DNA from: Thermus filiformis
Lineage (GTDB): Bacteria > Deinococcota > Deinococci > Deinococcales > Thermaceae
Direction of reading: 5' to 3'
DNA: 64,000 bases
Assembly (NCBI RefSeq): GCF_000771745.2
Contig: NZ_JPSL02000038.1
Location: forward strand, 132,024 to 196,023
Made by a program: the position numbers and the translations under genes. This document shows, one piece after another, positions 35,856 to 44,760 of the stretch. A model generated the notes under the pieces. It had not been told where the DNA came from and ran no database searches. It worked only from the letters and a program-made list of their open reading frames with translations. Positions within the stretch are counted from its first letter, which is position 1; each line of letters opens with the position of its first letter.

Positions 35856-36977
35856 ATGAGGCTCTACCAGCTGGACAGCTACGCCACCCGGTTCCAATCC
35901 CGGGTGGTGCGCTCCTGGAGCGAGGGGGGCCGCCACCTGGCGGTCCTCTCGGAGACCCTCTTCTACCCCGAGTCGGGCGGGCAGCCCTCGGACACCGGCG
36001 TCCTGCGGGGCCCCTTCGGGGAGGTGCAGGTCCTCCACGCCTTTGAGGAGGCCAAGGCCACGGGGGACGTGGTCCACGTGCTCTCCGCCCCCGTGCCCGA
36101 GGGCGTGGAGGTGGAGGGGGAGGTGGACTGGCCGAGGCGGTACCGGCACATGCAACGCCACACCGCCCAGCACATCCTCTCCCAGGCCTTCCTGCGGGCG
36201 GGCGGGTTCCACACGGTGGCGGTGAGCCTGGACGGGCCGGTCTGTACGGTGGACTTCGCCGAGCCTCCGGACGAGGAGGTGGCCCGCCGGGCCGAGGCCC
36301 TGGCGGCCTTCGCCGTCTACGCCAACTACCCCATCCGGGCCTTTGAGGTGGACGAGGAGGACCTCCCCCGCTACCCCCTGAGGCGGCCCCCCAAGGCCCG
36401 GGGCCGGATCCGGCTTGTGGAGATCGGGGAGTTTGACCTGGCGGCCTGCGGGGGCACCCACCTGCGCAGCTCGGCCGAGGCCGGGCCCATCAAGGTGCTG
36501 AAGGTGGAGCGGTACAAGGGGGGAAGCCGGGTCTACTTCACGGCGGGCTGGGAGGCCCTGGAGGACTACGCCCGCAAGCACGACCTCCTCCAGCGCCTGG
36601 CCCTGCGCTACTCCACCCAGGCCCTCGAGGTGGAAAAGCCCATCGCCAGGCTCGAGGAAGAGACCTACGCCCTCAAGGGCGAGGTCCAGGCCCTCCGGAA
36701 GGCCCTGGCCGAGGCCCTCCTGCCCCGGGCCTTGGAGGAGGGGAGGCTCCTCGTCCCCGAGGAGGTCCTACAGGATCTGGCCAAGGCCCTCCTGGGCTGG
36801 CCGAAGACGGTCCTCCTCCTCGCCGAGTCAGGCCGCTTCGCCCTGGTGGGGCCGGAGAAGGAGAGGGTCTTGGAGAGGCTGAGGGCCCTGGGGGCCAAGG
36901 GGGGCGGGAAGGAGATCGTAAGCGGGGTCCTGCCCCGGGAGCGGCTGACCGAAGTCTTGGAGGGGATCCATGTTTAG
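35856..36977 (+). CDS. Alanyl-tRNA editing protein (AlaX type, with DHHA1-like domain)
   Basis: 373 residues. The editing-domain zinc ligands are visible as [11 protein letters not shown] near residue 105 and CGGTHLRS near 200, the HxxxH and CxxxH set that hydrolyses mischarged Ser- or Gly-tRNA(Ala). An N-terminal beta-rich portion [14 protein letters not shown] precedes it, and a helical coiled region plus a GKEIVSG-like C-terminal domain resemble the DHHA1 domain of AlaRS. It lacks a synthetase catalytic domain. Overlaps the SDR gene by eight bases. Confidence 0.9.
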   Translation: MRLYQLDSYATRFQSRVVRSWSEGGRHLAVLSETLFYPESGGQPSDTGVLRGPFGEVQVLHAFEEAKATGDVVHVLSAPVPEGVEVEGEVDWPRRYRHMQRHTAQHILSQAFLRAGGFHTVAVSLDGPVCTVDFAEPPDEEVARRAEALAAFAVYANYPIRAFEVDEEDLPRYPLRRPPKARGRIRLVEIGEFDLAACGGTHLRSSAEAGPIKVLKVERYKGGSRVYFTAGWEALEDYARKHDLLQRLALRYSTQALEVEKPIARLEEETYALKGEVQALRKALAEALLPRALEEGRLLVPEEVLQDLAKALLGWPKTVLLLAESGRFALVGPEKERVLERLRALGAKGGGKEIVSGVLPRERLTEVLEGIHV

Positions 36978-37734
36978 CGGCAAGGGCGTGCTGGTCACGG
37001 GAGGGGCCAGGGGGATCGGGCGGGCGGTGGTCCGGGCCTTCGCCCGCGAGGGGGCCAGGGTGGCCCTGTGCGACCTCAGGCCCGAGGGACGGGAGGCGGC
37101 CGAGGAGGTGGGCGGGTTCTTCGTCCAGGCCGACCTGGCCGAGGAGCGGGACCGGGTGCGCTTCGTGGAGGCGGCGGCGGAGGCCCTGGGCCGGGTGGAC
37201 GTCCTGGTGAACAACGCCGCCCTCTCCGCCCCGGGCTCGGCCCTGACGGTGCGGCTTCCCGATTGGCGGCGGGTTCTGGAGGTGAACCTCACCGCCCCCA
37301 TGCACCTCTCGGCCCTGGCGGCCCGAGAGATGCGGAAGGTGGGGGGTGGGGCCATCGTCAACGTGGCCAGCGTCCAGGGCCTCTTCGCCGAGCAGGAAAA
37401 CGCCGCCTACAACGCCTCCAAGGGGGGGCTCGTCAACCTTACCCGCTCCTTGGCCCTGGACCTCGCCCCCCTGGGGATTCGGGTGAACGCGGTGGCCCCC
37501 GGGGCCATCGCCACCGAGGCGGTCCTCGAGGCCATCCTCCTCTCGGAGGACCCGGAGAAGACCCGAAGGGACTGGGAGGACCTCCACGCCCTAAGGCGGC
37601 TGGGCCGGCCCGAGGAGGTGGCGGAGGCGGTGCTCTTCCTGGCCTCGGAGAAGGCCAGCTTCATCACCGGGGCCATCCTCCCCGTGGACGGGGGGATGAC
37701 CGCCAGCTTCATGATGGCGGGAAGGCCGGTGTGA
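36970..37734 (+). CDS. Short-chain dehydrogenase/reductase
   Basis: 254 residues. Classical SDR: cofactor motif [11 protein letters not shown] near residue 10, NNAALSAPG near 80, catalytic serine in VNVASVQG near 135 and YNASK near 148 (YxxxK), with a [14 protein letters not shown] end. The acidic residue after strand 2 (CDLRPEG) suggests NAD+ preference. Substrate unknown. Follows alaX with an overlap; downstream is a repeat array. Confidence 0.88.
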   Translation: MFSGKGVLVTGGARGIGRAVVRAFAREGARVALCDLRPEGREAAEEVGGFFVQADLAEERDRVRFVEAAAEALGRVDVLVNNAALSAPGSALTVRLPDWRRVLEVNLTAPMHLSALAAREMRKVGGGAIVNVASVQGLFAEQENAAYNASKGGLVNLTRSLALDLAPLGIRVNAVAPGAIATEAVLEAILLSEDPEKTRRDWEDLHALRRLGRPEEVAEAVLFLASEKASFITGAILPVDGGMTASFMMAGRPV

Positions 37735-37744
37735 GGGGGGAGGT

Positions 37745-37835
37745 TATGAAGCGATGAAGCGATGAGGCGATGAAGCGATGAGGCGATGAGGCGATGAAGC
37801 GATGAAGCCATGAAGCGATGAGGCGGTGAAGCGAT
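37745..37835. repeat. 9-bp tandem repeat GATGAAGCG/GATGAGGCG
   Basis: About ten units of GATGAAGCG and GATGAGGCG, beginning just after the SDR stop codon. They run on the plus strand as the inverse of the units in the neighbouring array. Confidence 0.92.
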
Positions 37836-37848
37836 AAGCCCCCCTACC

Positions 37849-37948
37849 TCTTCGCTTCCCCACTTCACCGCTTCCCCACTTCACCACTTCACCACTTCAC
37901 CACTTCACCGCTTCACCGCTTCACCGCTTCTTCACTTCACCACTTCAC
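37849..37948. repeat. 9-bp tandem repeat CGCTTCACC/CACTTCACC (inverted partner)
   Basis: About eleven units of CGCTTCACC, CACTTCACC and CGCTTCCCC. Together with the array at 37745 it forms a large inverted arrangement. Its last unit includes the stop codon of the flavoprotein gene on the minus strand. Confidence 0.92.
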
Positions 37949-38490
37949 CCCGTATGGTCCTTGTACGGCTCCCCGCGGAGGTCGGAGACCAGCTGGACGG
38001 CCACCCAGGCCCCGTCCCCCGCGCTCACGATGGCGTGGCCCGGCACCCGGCCCCGGGCCACCCCCGCCGCGTAGACCCGGGGGTAGCTGGTCCTCCCCCC
38101 CTCGTCCGTCTCTATGTAGACCCCCTTGCGGCTGAGGCCCAGGAGGCTGGGCACGGTGGGGTCCTTGTGGGTGGAAAGGAGGAGCCGCTCCGCCTCGAGG
38201 CGGCTTCCGTCCTCCAGGTAGACCTCAAACACCCCGCCCATGTCCCGCACCTCCCGGACCACGCCCCGGACCACCTGGGCCCCGTACCGCTCCGCGTGCG
38301 CCCTCAGCCGGGAAAGAAGCTCCTCCCCGGAGGGCTCGTCCAAAAGGCCGGGGTAGTTGGGAATTCGGCTCACCCCAAGGAGGCGGGACCGCCCCCCGTC
38401 CACCACCGTCACCTTGAGCCCGGCCCGGGCTAAGAACAGGGCCGCGGAAAGCCCCGAGGGTCCGCCCCCGATGATCAGAACGTCGTTCAT
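37945..38490 (-). CDS. Short FAD-dependent oxidoreductase (TrxB-like fold)
   Basis: 181 residues. A dinucleotide motif VLIIGGGPSGLSAALFLARAG near the start, and TSYPRVYAAGVARG as the second FAD motif near 150. It looks like a thioredoxin-reductase FAD domain with the NADPH domain absent and no CxxC, so a partner or another electron donor is likely. ATG 38490 has GGGCGGT just in front and TATACT nine bases upstream. Convergent with the SDR gene across the repeat arrays. Confidence 0.75.
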   Translation of the reverse strand: MNDVLIIGGGPSGLSAALFLARAGLKVTVVDGGRSRLLGVSRIPNYPGLLDEPSGEELLSRLRAHAERYGAQVVRGVVREVRDMGGVFEVYLEDGSRLEAERLLLSTHKDPTVPSLLGLSRKGVYIETDEGGRTSYPRVYAAGVARGRVPGHAIVSAGDGAWVAVQLVSDLRGEPYKDHTG

Positions 38491-38499
38491 ACCGCCCGT

Positions 38500-38507
38500 A
38501 GTATAAT
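38500..38507. promoter_or_regulatory. Overlapping divergent -10 boxes (pair 3)
   Basis: TATAAT (38502-38507, plus) is eight bases before PASTA-protein ATG 38516; TATACT (38500-38505, minus) is nine bases before ATG 38490. The start codons are 25 bp apart. Confidence 0.65.
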
Positions 38508-38515
38508 CGCCCCGC

Positions 38516-39847
38516 ATGCTGCTGGACGAACGGTACCGGGTGGTGGAGCTTATGGCCGAGGAGGGGCCCGTCCGGGTCTACCGGGCGGAGGACCTCGAGG
38601 GCACGAGGGGCCTCCTCGTCTGGTACGAGGTCCACACCCCCGAGGCCCGGGAGGCCTTCTACCGCTACCGAGGCGCCCTGAAGCGCCTGGAGGAGCTGGG
38701 GCTTTCCGCCCTGGTCTCCGCCAAGCCCGGCCGGTACTACGCCTTCTTCCCGGAAAAGCCCCTCTCCCGGCCGAGCCTCGAGGTGCGGCGCCGGGTCCTG
38801 GAGGCCCTCGCCCCCTTCGGGTTCTCGGAGCGGCACCTGGGGTTTTCGGAAAACCAGGTGGCCTACCTCACCCCCCTGCCCCTGAAGGGGTCCGGGCCCC
38901 GGCCCCGGCGGTCTTTGGCCTGGGCGAGGGTGGCCCCGGGGGCGGTGCTCCTCCTTGCGGGGGTCTACCTCCTCCTCGCGGGGTTCGCCCGCTACCTCAA
39001 CCCCCCGGAGGTGAGCGTCCCGGACCTGGTGGGCAAAAGCGTCCTCGAGGCCTACACCCTCCTGAAGGACACGGGGCTGAACGTGGAGGTGCGGGAAGGG
39101 AACGACCCAGAAAAGCCCAAGGACCTGGTCCTGGCCCAGGACCCGCCCCCGGGCACCCGGCTGAAGGCGGGCCGCACCCTGGTCCTGGTCCTGAACCAGG
39201 CCCTGCCCACCCCCGTGCCCGACCTTTTGGGCAAGCCATTGGAGGTGGCCCAGGGCCTTCTGGAGGAGGCGGGCTTCGCCCTGGGCCGGGTGAGCCGGGT
39301 GGAAAGCCCAGCCCCCGTGAACTCGGTCCTGGCCAGCCTCCCCTCCCCGGGAAGCCCAGCCAAGAAGGGGCAGGCGGTCCACCTCCTCGTCTCCCAGGGG
39401 CCTAAGGGAATGGCGGACACCCAGGTCCCCGACCTTAGGGGCCTGACCAAGGACCAGGCCCTCTTCCTCCTGAACGCGGCGGGGCTCCAGGCGGAGGTGG
39501 AGGAGGTCCCCTCCGGGGCCCCTTCCGGCCTGGTCCTCGCCCAGTCTCCCCCGGCCTGGACCCCCCTGGCCTCGGGGAGCGGGGTCCGGATCACGGTCTC
39601 CGTCCAGCCCGAGGTCCGCCTCCCCCCCGCCCCCCAGGGCCGGACCGTGGCCCTGAGCCTCACCCTGCCCCCGGAGGCGGAGGGGCGGACGGTCCGGGTG
39701 ACCCTGGTGGACGCCCGGGGGGAGCACGTCCTCTACGAGGGGGAGGGCCAGGCGGGGCTTCCCATTTCCGGCACCTACACCGCCTTGGGCGAGGCCCGCT
39801 TCCGGCTCTACCTGGACGGGGCCCTTTACCAGGAGTGGTCGCCGTGA
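38516..39847 (+). CDS. PASTA-domain membrane protein with vestigial kinase-like N-terminus
   Basis: 443 residues. Residues 1-125 begin LLDERYRVVELMAEEGPVRVYRAEDL, like the N-lobe of PknB-type Ser/Thr kinases (YRVVELxxxG..VYRAxD), but the invariant HRD and DFG motifs are missing. A single membrane helix (AWARVAPGAVLLLAGVYLLLAG) lies near 140-160. Three extracytoplasmic PASTA domains follow (VSVPDLVGKSVLEAYTLL, TPVPDLLGKPLEVAQGLL, TQVPDLRGLTKDQALFLL), then a beta-rich C-terminal domain. Likely senses cell-wall fragments without phosphorylating. Divergent from the flavoprotein gene. Confidence 0.83.
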   Translation: MLLDERYRVVELMAEEGPVRVYRAEDLEGTRGLLVWYEVHTPEAREAFYRYRGALKRLEELGLSALVSAKPGRYYAFFPEKPLSRPSLEVRRRVLEALAPFGFSERHLGFSENQVAYLTPLPLKGSGPRPRRSLAWARVAPGAVLLLAGVYLLLAGFARYLNPPEVSVPDLVGKSVLEAYTLLKDTGLNVEVREGNDPEKPKDLVLAQDPPPGTRLKAGRTLVLVLNQALPTPVPDLLGKPLEVAQGLLEEAGFALGRVSRVESPAPVNSVLASLPSPGSPAKKGQAVHLLVSQGPKGMADTQVPDLRGLTKDQALFLLNAAGLQAEVEEVPSGAPSGLVLAQSPPAWTPLASGSGVRITVSVQPEVRLPPAPQGRTVALSLTLPPEAEGRTVRVTLVDARGEHVLYEGEGQAGLPISGTYTALGEARFRLYLDGALYQEWSP

Positions 39848-39881
39848 CGCCGCTTAGCCGGAAACCTTCCAAAGGAGGAGG

Positions 39882-40211
39882 ATGAAGGGAGGCTGGGCCG
39901 AGGAGGAGGCCCTGGCCTTTCTCCTGCACAAGGGGTACCGCCTTTTGGGGCGGAACCGGCGCACCCCCTTCGGGGAGATAGACCTCCTGATGGAGAAGGA
40001 CGGGGTCCACGTGGTGGTGGAGGTGAAGCAGAGGAGCTCAAGCCGCTTCGGCACCCCCCTCGAGGCCCTCACCCCCAAAAAGGTGGAAAGGCTTCTCAAA
40101 AGCGCCTGGTACCTCCTGGGCCGGGACGACCTGCCCGTGCGCCTCGAGGCGGTCCTGGTCCATGGGACCCCGCAGGGCTTCCGCCTGGAGCACCTGGCCC
40201 TGGAAGTGTAA
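39882..40211 (+). CDS. YraN/UPF0102 nuclease-like protein
   Basis: 109 residues. [49 protein letters not shown] has the UPF0102 pattern, with the restriction-endonuclease-like E...E.DxxVEVK core (EIDLL and VVEVKQR). AAAGGAGGAGG directly precedes the ATG. Role in DNA or RNA processing is not established. In the run of genes from the PASTA protein to patB. Confidence 0.88.
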   Translation: MKGGWAEEEALAFLLHKGYRLLGRNRRTPFGEIDLLMEKDGVHVVVEVKQRSSSRFGTPLEALTPKKVERLLKSAWYLLGRDDLPVRLEAVLVHGTPQGFRLEHLALEV

Positions 40212-40302
40212 GCCCCAAGGCGGTGGAGGGACGGGGGCGGGGTAAGCTTGGAAGGGCGCCCCGAAGACCACCTTAGGGGGCGGCGAAGCCTAGGGGGAAA
40301 CC

Positions 40303-42084
40303 TTGTTCAGGAACCTCAAAGCCTACTTGGAGGCCCTGGAGGCCCGGGGGGAGCTTAGGCGCGTCCCGGTCCCCGTGGACGCGGAGCTGGAGATCGCCGA
40401 GATCGCGGACCGGATGGTGAAGAAGGGGGGGCCCGCCCTCCTCTTTGAAAGGGTGCGGGGGAAGGACTTCCCGGTGGCCATCGGCCTCTTCGGCACCCGG
40501 GACCGGACCGCCTTCGCCCTGGGGGTGCGGGACCTGGACGAGCTCGCGGAAAGGGTCCAGACCCTCCTGGCCCTCGAGCCCGGCAAGGGGGGCCTCTCGG
40601 CCCTTCTGAAACTCCTGCCCAAGCTGGGCGACCTCAGGGGCTTCTTCCCCAAAAGGGTGCGGAGGGCCCCGGTGCAGGAGGTGGTCCACCGGGGCGAGGC
40701 GGTGGACCTGACCCGCCTTCCCGTCCTCAAGACCTGGCCCCTGGACGGGGGGCCCTTCTTCACCCTTCCTTTGGTGATCACCAAGGACCCCGAGACGGGA
40801 GAGCTCAACCTGGGCATGTACCGGATGCAGCTTCTGGACCAGAAGAGCACCGCCATGCACTGGCAGCTCCACAAGGTGGGCCGGAAGCACTACGAGAAGG
40901 CCCGCCGGATGGGAAGGCGGCTCGAGGTGGCCGTGGCCTTCGGGGGGGACCCGGTCCTCACCTACGCGGCCACCGCCCCCCTTCCCCCCCTCCCCGGGGT
41001 GAGCGAGTTCCACCTGGCTGGCTTCCTGCGCCGGGCCCCCATAGAGCTCGCCCGGGGGGTCACGGTGGACCTGCCGGTGCCCGCCGAGGCGGAGTTCGTC
41101 CTGGAGGGGTACGTGGACCCCCAGGAGCCCCTGGTGGAGGAGGGGCCCTTCGGGGACCACACGGGCTTCTACACCCCGGTGGACCTCTACCCCCGCTTCC
41201 ACGTCACCGCCCTCACCCACCGCCAAAGCGCCGTCTACCCCGCCACCTTGGTGGGCCCGCCCCCCATGGAGGACGCCTACTTGATAGAGGCCTCCGAGCG
41301 GCTCTTCCTCCCCGCGGCCCGCCTGGTCCTGCCCGAGGTGGAGGACTACCACATGCCCCCCGAGGGGGTGGCCCACAACTGGGTGAACCTGCGGATCCGG
41401 AAGGAGTACCCCGGCCAGGCCTACAAGGCGGCCATGGGGCTTCTGGGCCTCGGGCAGATGATGTTCGCCAAGGTGGTCCTGGTGACGGAGGGGCGGGTGC
41501 GGCCGGGGTTTGCCGCCCTCCTCGAGGCCCTCCCCCACCTCCTCCCCGGCCGGGACACCCTCTTCGTCCGGGGGCCTATGGACGTCCTGGACCACTCCAG
41601 CCGGAGCTTCGCCTACGGGGGGAAGCTCATCCTGGACGCCACGCGCAAGCTCCCCGAGGAGGGGGGCGAGGCCCCCTTCACCCCCCGGGCCCACCCCGAC
41701 CTCCCCCAGGACCCCGAGGTCCAGGCCCAGCGGCAGTACCCGGGCCTCTGGCTGGTGGCCCTGCGTAAAGAAAGGCCCCACCAGGCCTGGGAGGTGGCCG
41801 AAAGGCTCCTCACCGCCCCCCAGAGCGAGGGGATCCGCCTCCTCCTCCTCGCCGACTGGGACACGGGCCTCGAGCCCCACACCTTCCTCTGGGTCCTCCT
41901 GAACAACATAGACCCCGAGCGGGACGGCCGGGTCCTCCGGGGGGCCTCGGGGCCGGTCCTTGTCCTGGACGGGACGCGGAAGCTCCCCGAGGAGGGGTTC
42001 CACCGCGTCTGGCCGGAAAAGGCGGTGATGAGCCCCGAGGTCAAGGCCCGGGTGGACGCCCGATGGGCGGAGTACGGGCTATAA
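40303..42084 (+). CDS. ubiD: UbiD-family decarboxylase
   Basis: 593 residues, prFMN-dependent decarboxylase family. Typical blocks: [18 protein letters not shown] at the start, [43 protein letters not shown] near residue 170, and the region [14 protein letters not shown] near 285, a family signature with the catalytic glutamate. It may act in menaquinone or aromatic-acid metabolism; UbiX, which makes the prFMN cofactor, is not in the window. The start is a TTG with GGGGGAAACC in front; earlier starts are less supported. The stop codon overlaps the -10 box of trmB. Confidence 0.9.
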   Translation: MFRNLKAYLEALEARGELRRVPVPVDAELEIAEIADRMVKKGGPALLFERVRGKDFPVAIGLFGTRDRTAFALGVRDLDELAERVQTLLALEPGKGGLSALLKLLPKLGDLRGFFPKRVRRAPVQEVVHRGEAVDLTRLPVLKTWPLDGGPFFTLPLVITKDPETGELNLGMYRMQLLDQKSTAMHWQLHKVGRKHYEKARRMGRRLEVAVAFGGDPVLTYAATAPLPPLPGVSEFHLAGFLRRAPIELARGVTVDLPVPAEAEFVLEGYVDPQEPLVEEGPFGDHTGFYTPVDLYPRFHVTALTHRQSAVYPATLVGPPPMEDAYLIEASERLFLPAARLVLPEVEDYHMPPEGVAHNWVNLRIRKEYPGQAYKAAMGLLGLGQMMFAKVVLVTEGRVRPGFAALLEALPHLLPGRDTLFVRGPMDVLDHSSRSFAYGGKLILDATRKLPEEGGEAPFTPRAHPDLPQDPEVQAQRQYPGLWLVALRKERPHQAWEVAERLLTAPQSEGIRLLLLADWDTGLEPHTFLWVLLNNIDPERDGRVLRGASGPVLVLDGTRKLPEEGFHRVWPEKAVMSPEVKARVDARWAEYGL

Positions 42085-42091
42085 TCTCGCC

Positions 42092-43027
42092 GTGCTCGTC
42101 CGCCCGGCCCTTCTCACCTCCCTTCCCCCAAGCCCCCTGGCCCTCTTCGGCCGCGAGGGCCCTTTGGTTCTGGAGATCGGCTTCGGGGACGGCCGGTTCA
42201 CCGCCGAGCTGGCCCGCGCCCACCCGGAGTGGAACCTCCTGGGGGCCGAGGTCTCCGCGGCCAGCGTGGCCCGGGCCTGGCGGAGGATGAAACGGGAGGG
42301 GATCGGGAACGTCCGCCTCTACCACGGGGAGGGCGGGTTCGCCCTGAGAAACCTGGTGGCGGAGGAGAGCCTCTTCCGGGTCTACGTGAACTTCCCCGAC
42401 CCCTGGCCCAAGAAGAAGCACCAGGAAAACCGCCTCCTGCGCGAGCCCTTCTTCCGCCTCCTCTCCACCCGCCTCGCCCCCGAGGGAAGCCTCCTCTTCA
42501 CCACCGACCACGAGGGGTACTTCGGCTTCGCCCTCGAGGAGGCCGGGCGCACCGGCCTCTTCCGGGTGGAGGTCCTCCCTCCTCCCGAGGCCCATCTCAG
42601 GACCAAGTACGCCCTCAAGTGGAAGGCGGAGGGGCGGACCTTCTTCCACGCGGTCTTCACCCGGATCGCCAAGGACCCCTCCCCCTTCCCCCCCATCCGG
42701 AGGTACCCCATGCCCCACGCCCTTTTGCAAGGAGAACTCCCCGAAGACCTGGCCCTGGCCAAGACCGTCCTGCCCCTGGAGAAGGGGGCGGTGGTCCTCC
42801 TGGAGACCGCCCGCAAAAAGGACGGGTTCTACGTCCTCGCCCACGTGGAGGAGGAGGACCTGGTCCAGGACCTCCTCTTAGAGGTGCGCAGGAGCGCAAA
42901 AGGGGTGTACGCGGGGCTCGCCCGCTTCGGAAGCCCCCTGGTGACGGAAGGGGTCCAGCGGGCGGTGGCCCTTTTGGTGGAGGCTTTGGAGAGGGCGGGG
43001 CTCCGGGCCGTCCAGCGCTCCTACTGA
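42092..43027 (+). CDS. trmB: tRNA (guanine-N7-)-methyltransferase with C-terminal extension
   Basis: 311 residues, about 90 longer than the usual TrmB. SAM-binding [17 protein letters not shown] near residue 28, and the TrmB-specific [18 protein letters not shown] near 97 and [11 protein letters not shown]. Makes m7G46 in tRNA, important for thermophile tRNA stability. The extension from about residue 210 begins after [12 protein letters not shown]-like sequence and includes [17 protein letters not shown]. Start GTG with TATAAT (42080-42085) six bases upstream, the box containing the ubiD stop codon. Confidence 0.93.
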   Translation: MLVRPALLTSLPPSPLALFGREGPLVLEIGFGDGRFTAELARAHPEWNLLGAEVSAASVARAWRRMKREGIGNVRLYHGEGGFALRNLVAEESLFRVYVNFPDPWPKKKHQENRLLREPFFRLLSTRLAPEGSLLFTTDHEGYFGFALEEAGRTGLFRVEVLPPPEAHLRTKYALKWKAEGRTFFHAVFTRIAKDPSPFPPIRRYPMPHALLQGELPEDLALAKTVLPLEKGAVVLLETARKKDGFYVLAHVEEEDLVQDLLLEVRRSAKGVYAGLARFGSPLVTEGVQRAVALLVEALERAGLRAVQRSY

Positions 43028-43049
43028 CCCCCCGGCTTAAGATGGGGGC

Positions 43050-44117
43050 ATGCTTCCTAAGCGCAAGGAGTCCCTGAAGTGGAGCGCCTACCCCGAGGGG
43101 GTCCTGCCCCTCTGGGTGGCGGACATGGACTTCCCGGTGGCCGAGCCCATCCGGAAGGCCCTCCTCGAGCGGGCCCAGGGCCACCTGGGCTACCCCCCCC
43201 GGGAGGGGGACCCGGAGCTTAGGGAGGCCCTCCGGGAACACTACGGCCTATCCGGGGAGGTCCTCTTCCTCCCCAGCGTGGTGGACGGGCTCTACAAGGC
43301 GGTCCAGGCCTTCAGCGCCCCCGGGGAAGAGGTGGTGAGCCTCCTCCCCATCTACCCCCCCTTCCTCTCGGCCATCCGGGAGCAGGGCCGCAAGCTCCTC
43401 CCCCTGCCCCTCAGGCCCCAGGCGGGGGGGTACCGGATGGACCTCGAGGCCCTGCGCGCCCGGCTCAACCCCAGCGTCCGCCTACTCCTTTTCTGCCAGC
43501 CGCAAAACCCCACGGGCCGGGTCTTCACCCGGGAAGAGCTTTCCGCCCTGGCCGAGCTAGCCCGGGCCCACGGCCTCATCGTGGTCTCGGACGAGCTGCA
43601 CCGGGACCTGGTCTACGGCCCCCCCGCCCCCTCCTTCGCCGAGGTCCTGCCGGAGAGGAGCCTGGTCCTCCTGGGGCCGGGCAAGGCCTTCAACCTGGCG
43701 GGGCTGCCCATCGGGGCGGCGGTGGGGCCCTCCTACCTGGTGGGACGGCTCAAGGAGGCCTTCGGCCACCTCCCCTTCCCCAATGTCCTGGCCCAGGCGG
43801 CCTGGAAGGCGGGGCTTTTGGAGGGGGGGGAGTGGCTGCGAAAGACCCTGGCAAGGCTCCGGGCCAACCGGGACCGGGTGGCGGCCTGGGCCCGGGAGGT
43901 GGGCCTGGAGCACCTCCCCCCGGAGGGGACCTACCTGGCCTGGCTCGGCACCCCCATCCCCGAGGCCGCCCGCTTCTTCCTGGAAAGGGCCCGGGTGGCC
44001 CTGAACCCCGGGGAGAGCTTCGGCGGGGAAAGCCGCTTCGTGCGGCTCAACTTCGCCACCTACCCCGAGGTCCTGGAGGAGGCCCTGGCCCGGATGGAGC
44101 GGGCGCTTCGGGAATAA
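43050..44117 (+). CDS. Cystathionine beta-lyase/aminotransferase (MalY/PatB family)
   Basis: 355 residues, PLP fold type [18 protein letters not shown] at the start and [15 protein letters not shown] near residue 150 are MalY/PatB signatures; [11 protein letters not shown] carries the cofactor aspartate, and [19 protein letters not shown] has the PLP lysine near 215. Likely cleaves cystathionine or cysteine C-S bonds. TAAGAT (43038-43043) lies six bases before the ATG. Downstream are a hairpin and a palindromic repeat. Confidence 0.9.
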   Translation: MLPKRKESLKWSAYPEGVLPLWVADMDFPVAEPIRKALLERAQGHLGYPPREGDPELREALREHYGLSGEVLFLPSVVDGLYKAVQAFSAPGEEVVSLLPIYPPFLSAIREQGRKLLPLPLRPQAGGYRMDLEALRARLNPSVRLLLFCQPQNPTGRVFTREELSALAELARAHGLIVVSDELHRDLVYGPPAPSFAEVLPERSLVLLGPGKAFNLAGLPIGAAVGPSYLVGRLKEAFGHLPFPNVLAQAAWKAGLLEGGEWLRKTLARLRANRDRVAAWAREVGLEHLPPEGTYLAWLGTPIPEAARFFLERARVALNPGESFGGESRFVRLNFATYPEVLEEALARMERALRE

Positions 44118-44122
44118 GGCTT

Positions 44123-44152
44123 CCGTCCCAGCGCGAGCTGGGACGGGGTGGG
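44123..44152. repeat. Partial relative of the palindromic repeat
   Basis: A perfect 10-bp stem CCGTCCCAGC/GCTGGGACGG with loop GCGA, followed by GGTGGG, looks like the stem and GGGGTGG flank of the repeat element without the CCGGGGC end. It lies directly before full copy 5. Confidence 0.6.
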
Positions 44153-44154
44153 TT

Positions 44155-44196
44155 GCCGGGGCCCCCAGCTTGGCTTGCGCCAAGCTGGGGTGGCAT
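44155..44196 (-). repeat. Palindromic repeat element, copy 5
   Basis: Reverse orientation: GCCGGGGCCCCC, stem AGCTTGG/CCAAGCT around CTTGCG, GGGGTGGCAT. It fills the gap between convergent patB-like and hsp20 genes. Confidence 0.88.
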
Positions 44197-44203
44197 CAGG
44201 CGG

Positions 44204-44665
44204 CTACTGCACGACCTCCACGGGGATCCGCTTCGCCCGGGCCTCCGCCACCTTGGGCATGGTCAGGCGGAGCAGGCCGTGCCGGAACTCGGCCTTGGCC
44301 TGGCTTGCGTCCACCTCCACCGGGAGGGTGAAGGTGCGGACGAAGCTCCCATGCGGGATCTCCTGCAGGTAATACCGCCGGGCCTTCACGTCCTCCGCGG
44401 GCTTCACCTGGCCCCGGACGGTGAGCTTGGTGCCCTCAATGCTCACCTCGAGGTCCTCAGGGGCCAACCCAGCCACGGCCATCTCCAGGATGAGGGCCTC
44501 GTCCGTCTCGTAGAGGTCGGCGGGCGCCACCAGAACCGAGGGCCGGACGAACTCGCCCAGGGTCTCCTCAAAGAGCCGGTTGAAGTCCTCGAAGAGGGAG
44601 AGGGGACCCCAGGTCCTGAAGGGCGTGATCTCCGTAGCGCGCGCGTCCCTGCGAACCAGGGCCAT
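44204..44665 (-). CDS. Small heat shock protein (Hsp20/alpha-crystallin)
   Basis: 153 residues. Alpha-crystallin domain from about residue 40: PADLYETDEALILEMAVAGLAPEDLEV, IEGTKLTVRGQVK, and the C-terminal motif KRIPVEVVQ (IxV). The N-terminal FNRLFEE stretch is typical. ATP-independent holdase chaperone. ATG 44665 has GGAGG eight bases upstream; an ATG at 44671 has it only two bases away, and a GTG at 44686 lies at the -10 box. Confidence 0.94.
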   Translation of the reverse strand: MALVRRDARATEITPFRTWGPLSLFEDFNRLFEETLGEFVRPSVLVAPADLYETDEALILEMAVAGLAPEDLEVSIEGTKLTVRGQVKPAEDVKARRYYLQEIPHGSFVRTFTLPVEVDASQAKAEFRHGLLRLTMPKVAEARAKRIPVEVVQ

Positions 44666-44685
44666 GCTCATCACCTCCGACTTCA

Positions 44686-44714
44686 CTTATATCACATGAG
44701 CCTAGCTTTGTCAA
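44686..44714 (-). promoter_or_regulatory. Consensus promoter of hsp20
   Basis: TTGACA (44709-44714) and TATAAG (44686-44691) on the minus strand are separated by exactly 17 bases. This is close to the sigma-70 consensus, the best promoter in the window, and shows no heat-shock sigma motif. Confidence 0.85.
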
Positions 44715-44760
44715 GTATCCTGTCCGCTATAAGCTAAGCAAGGTGCGGTACAATGAGCCC

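Noticed and set aside
44123-44146. Hairpin after the PatB-like gene as its terminator
   Set aside because: It is followed by G-rich sequence rather than T residues and fits a degraded repeat element better.
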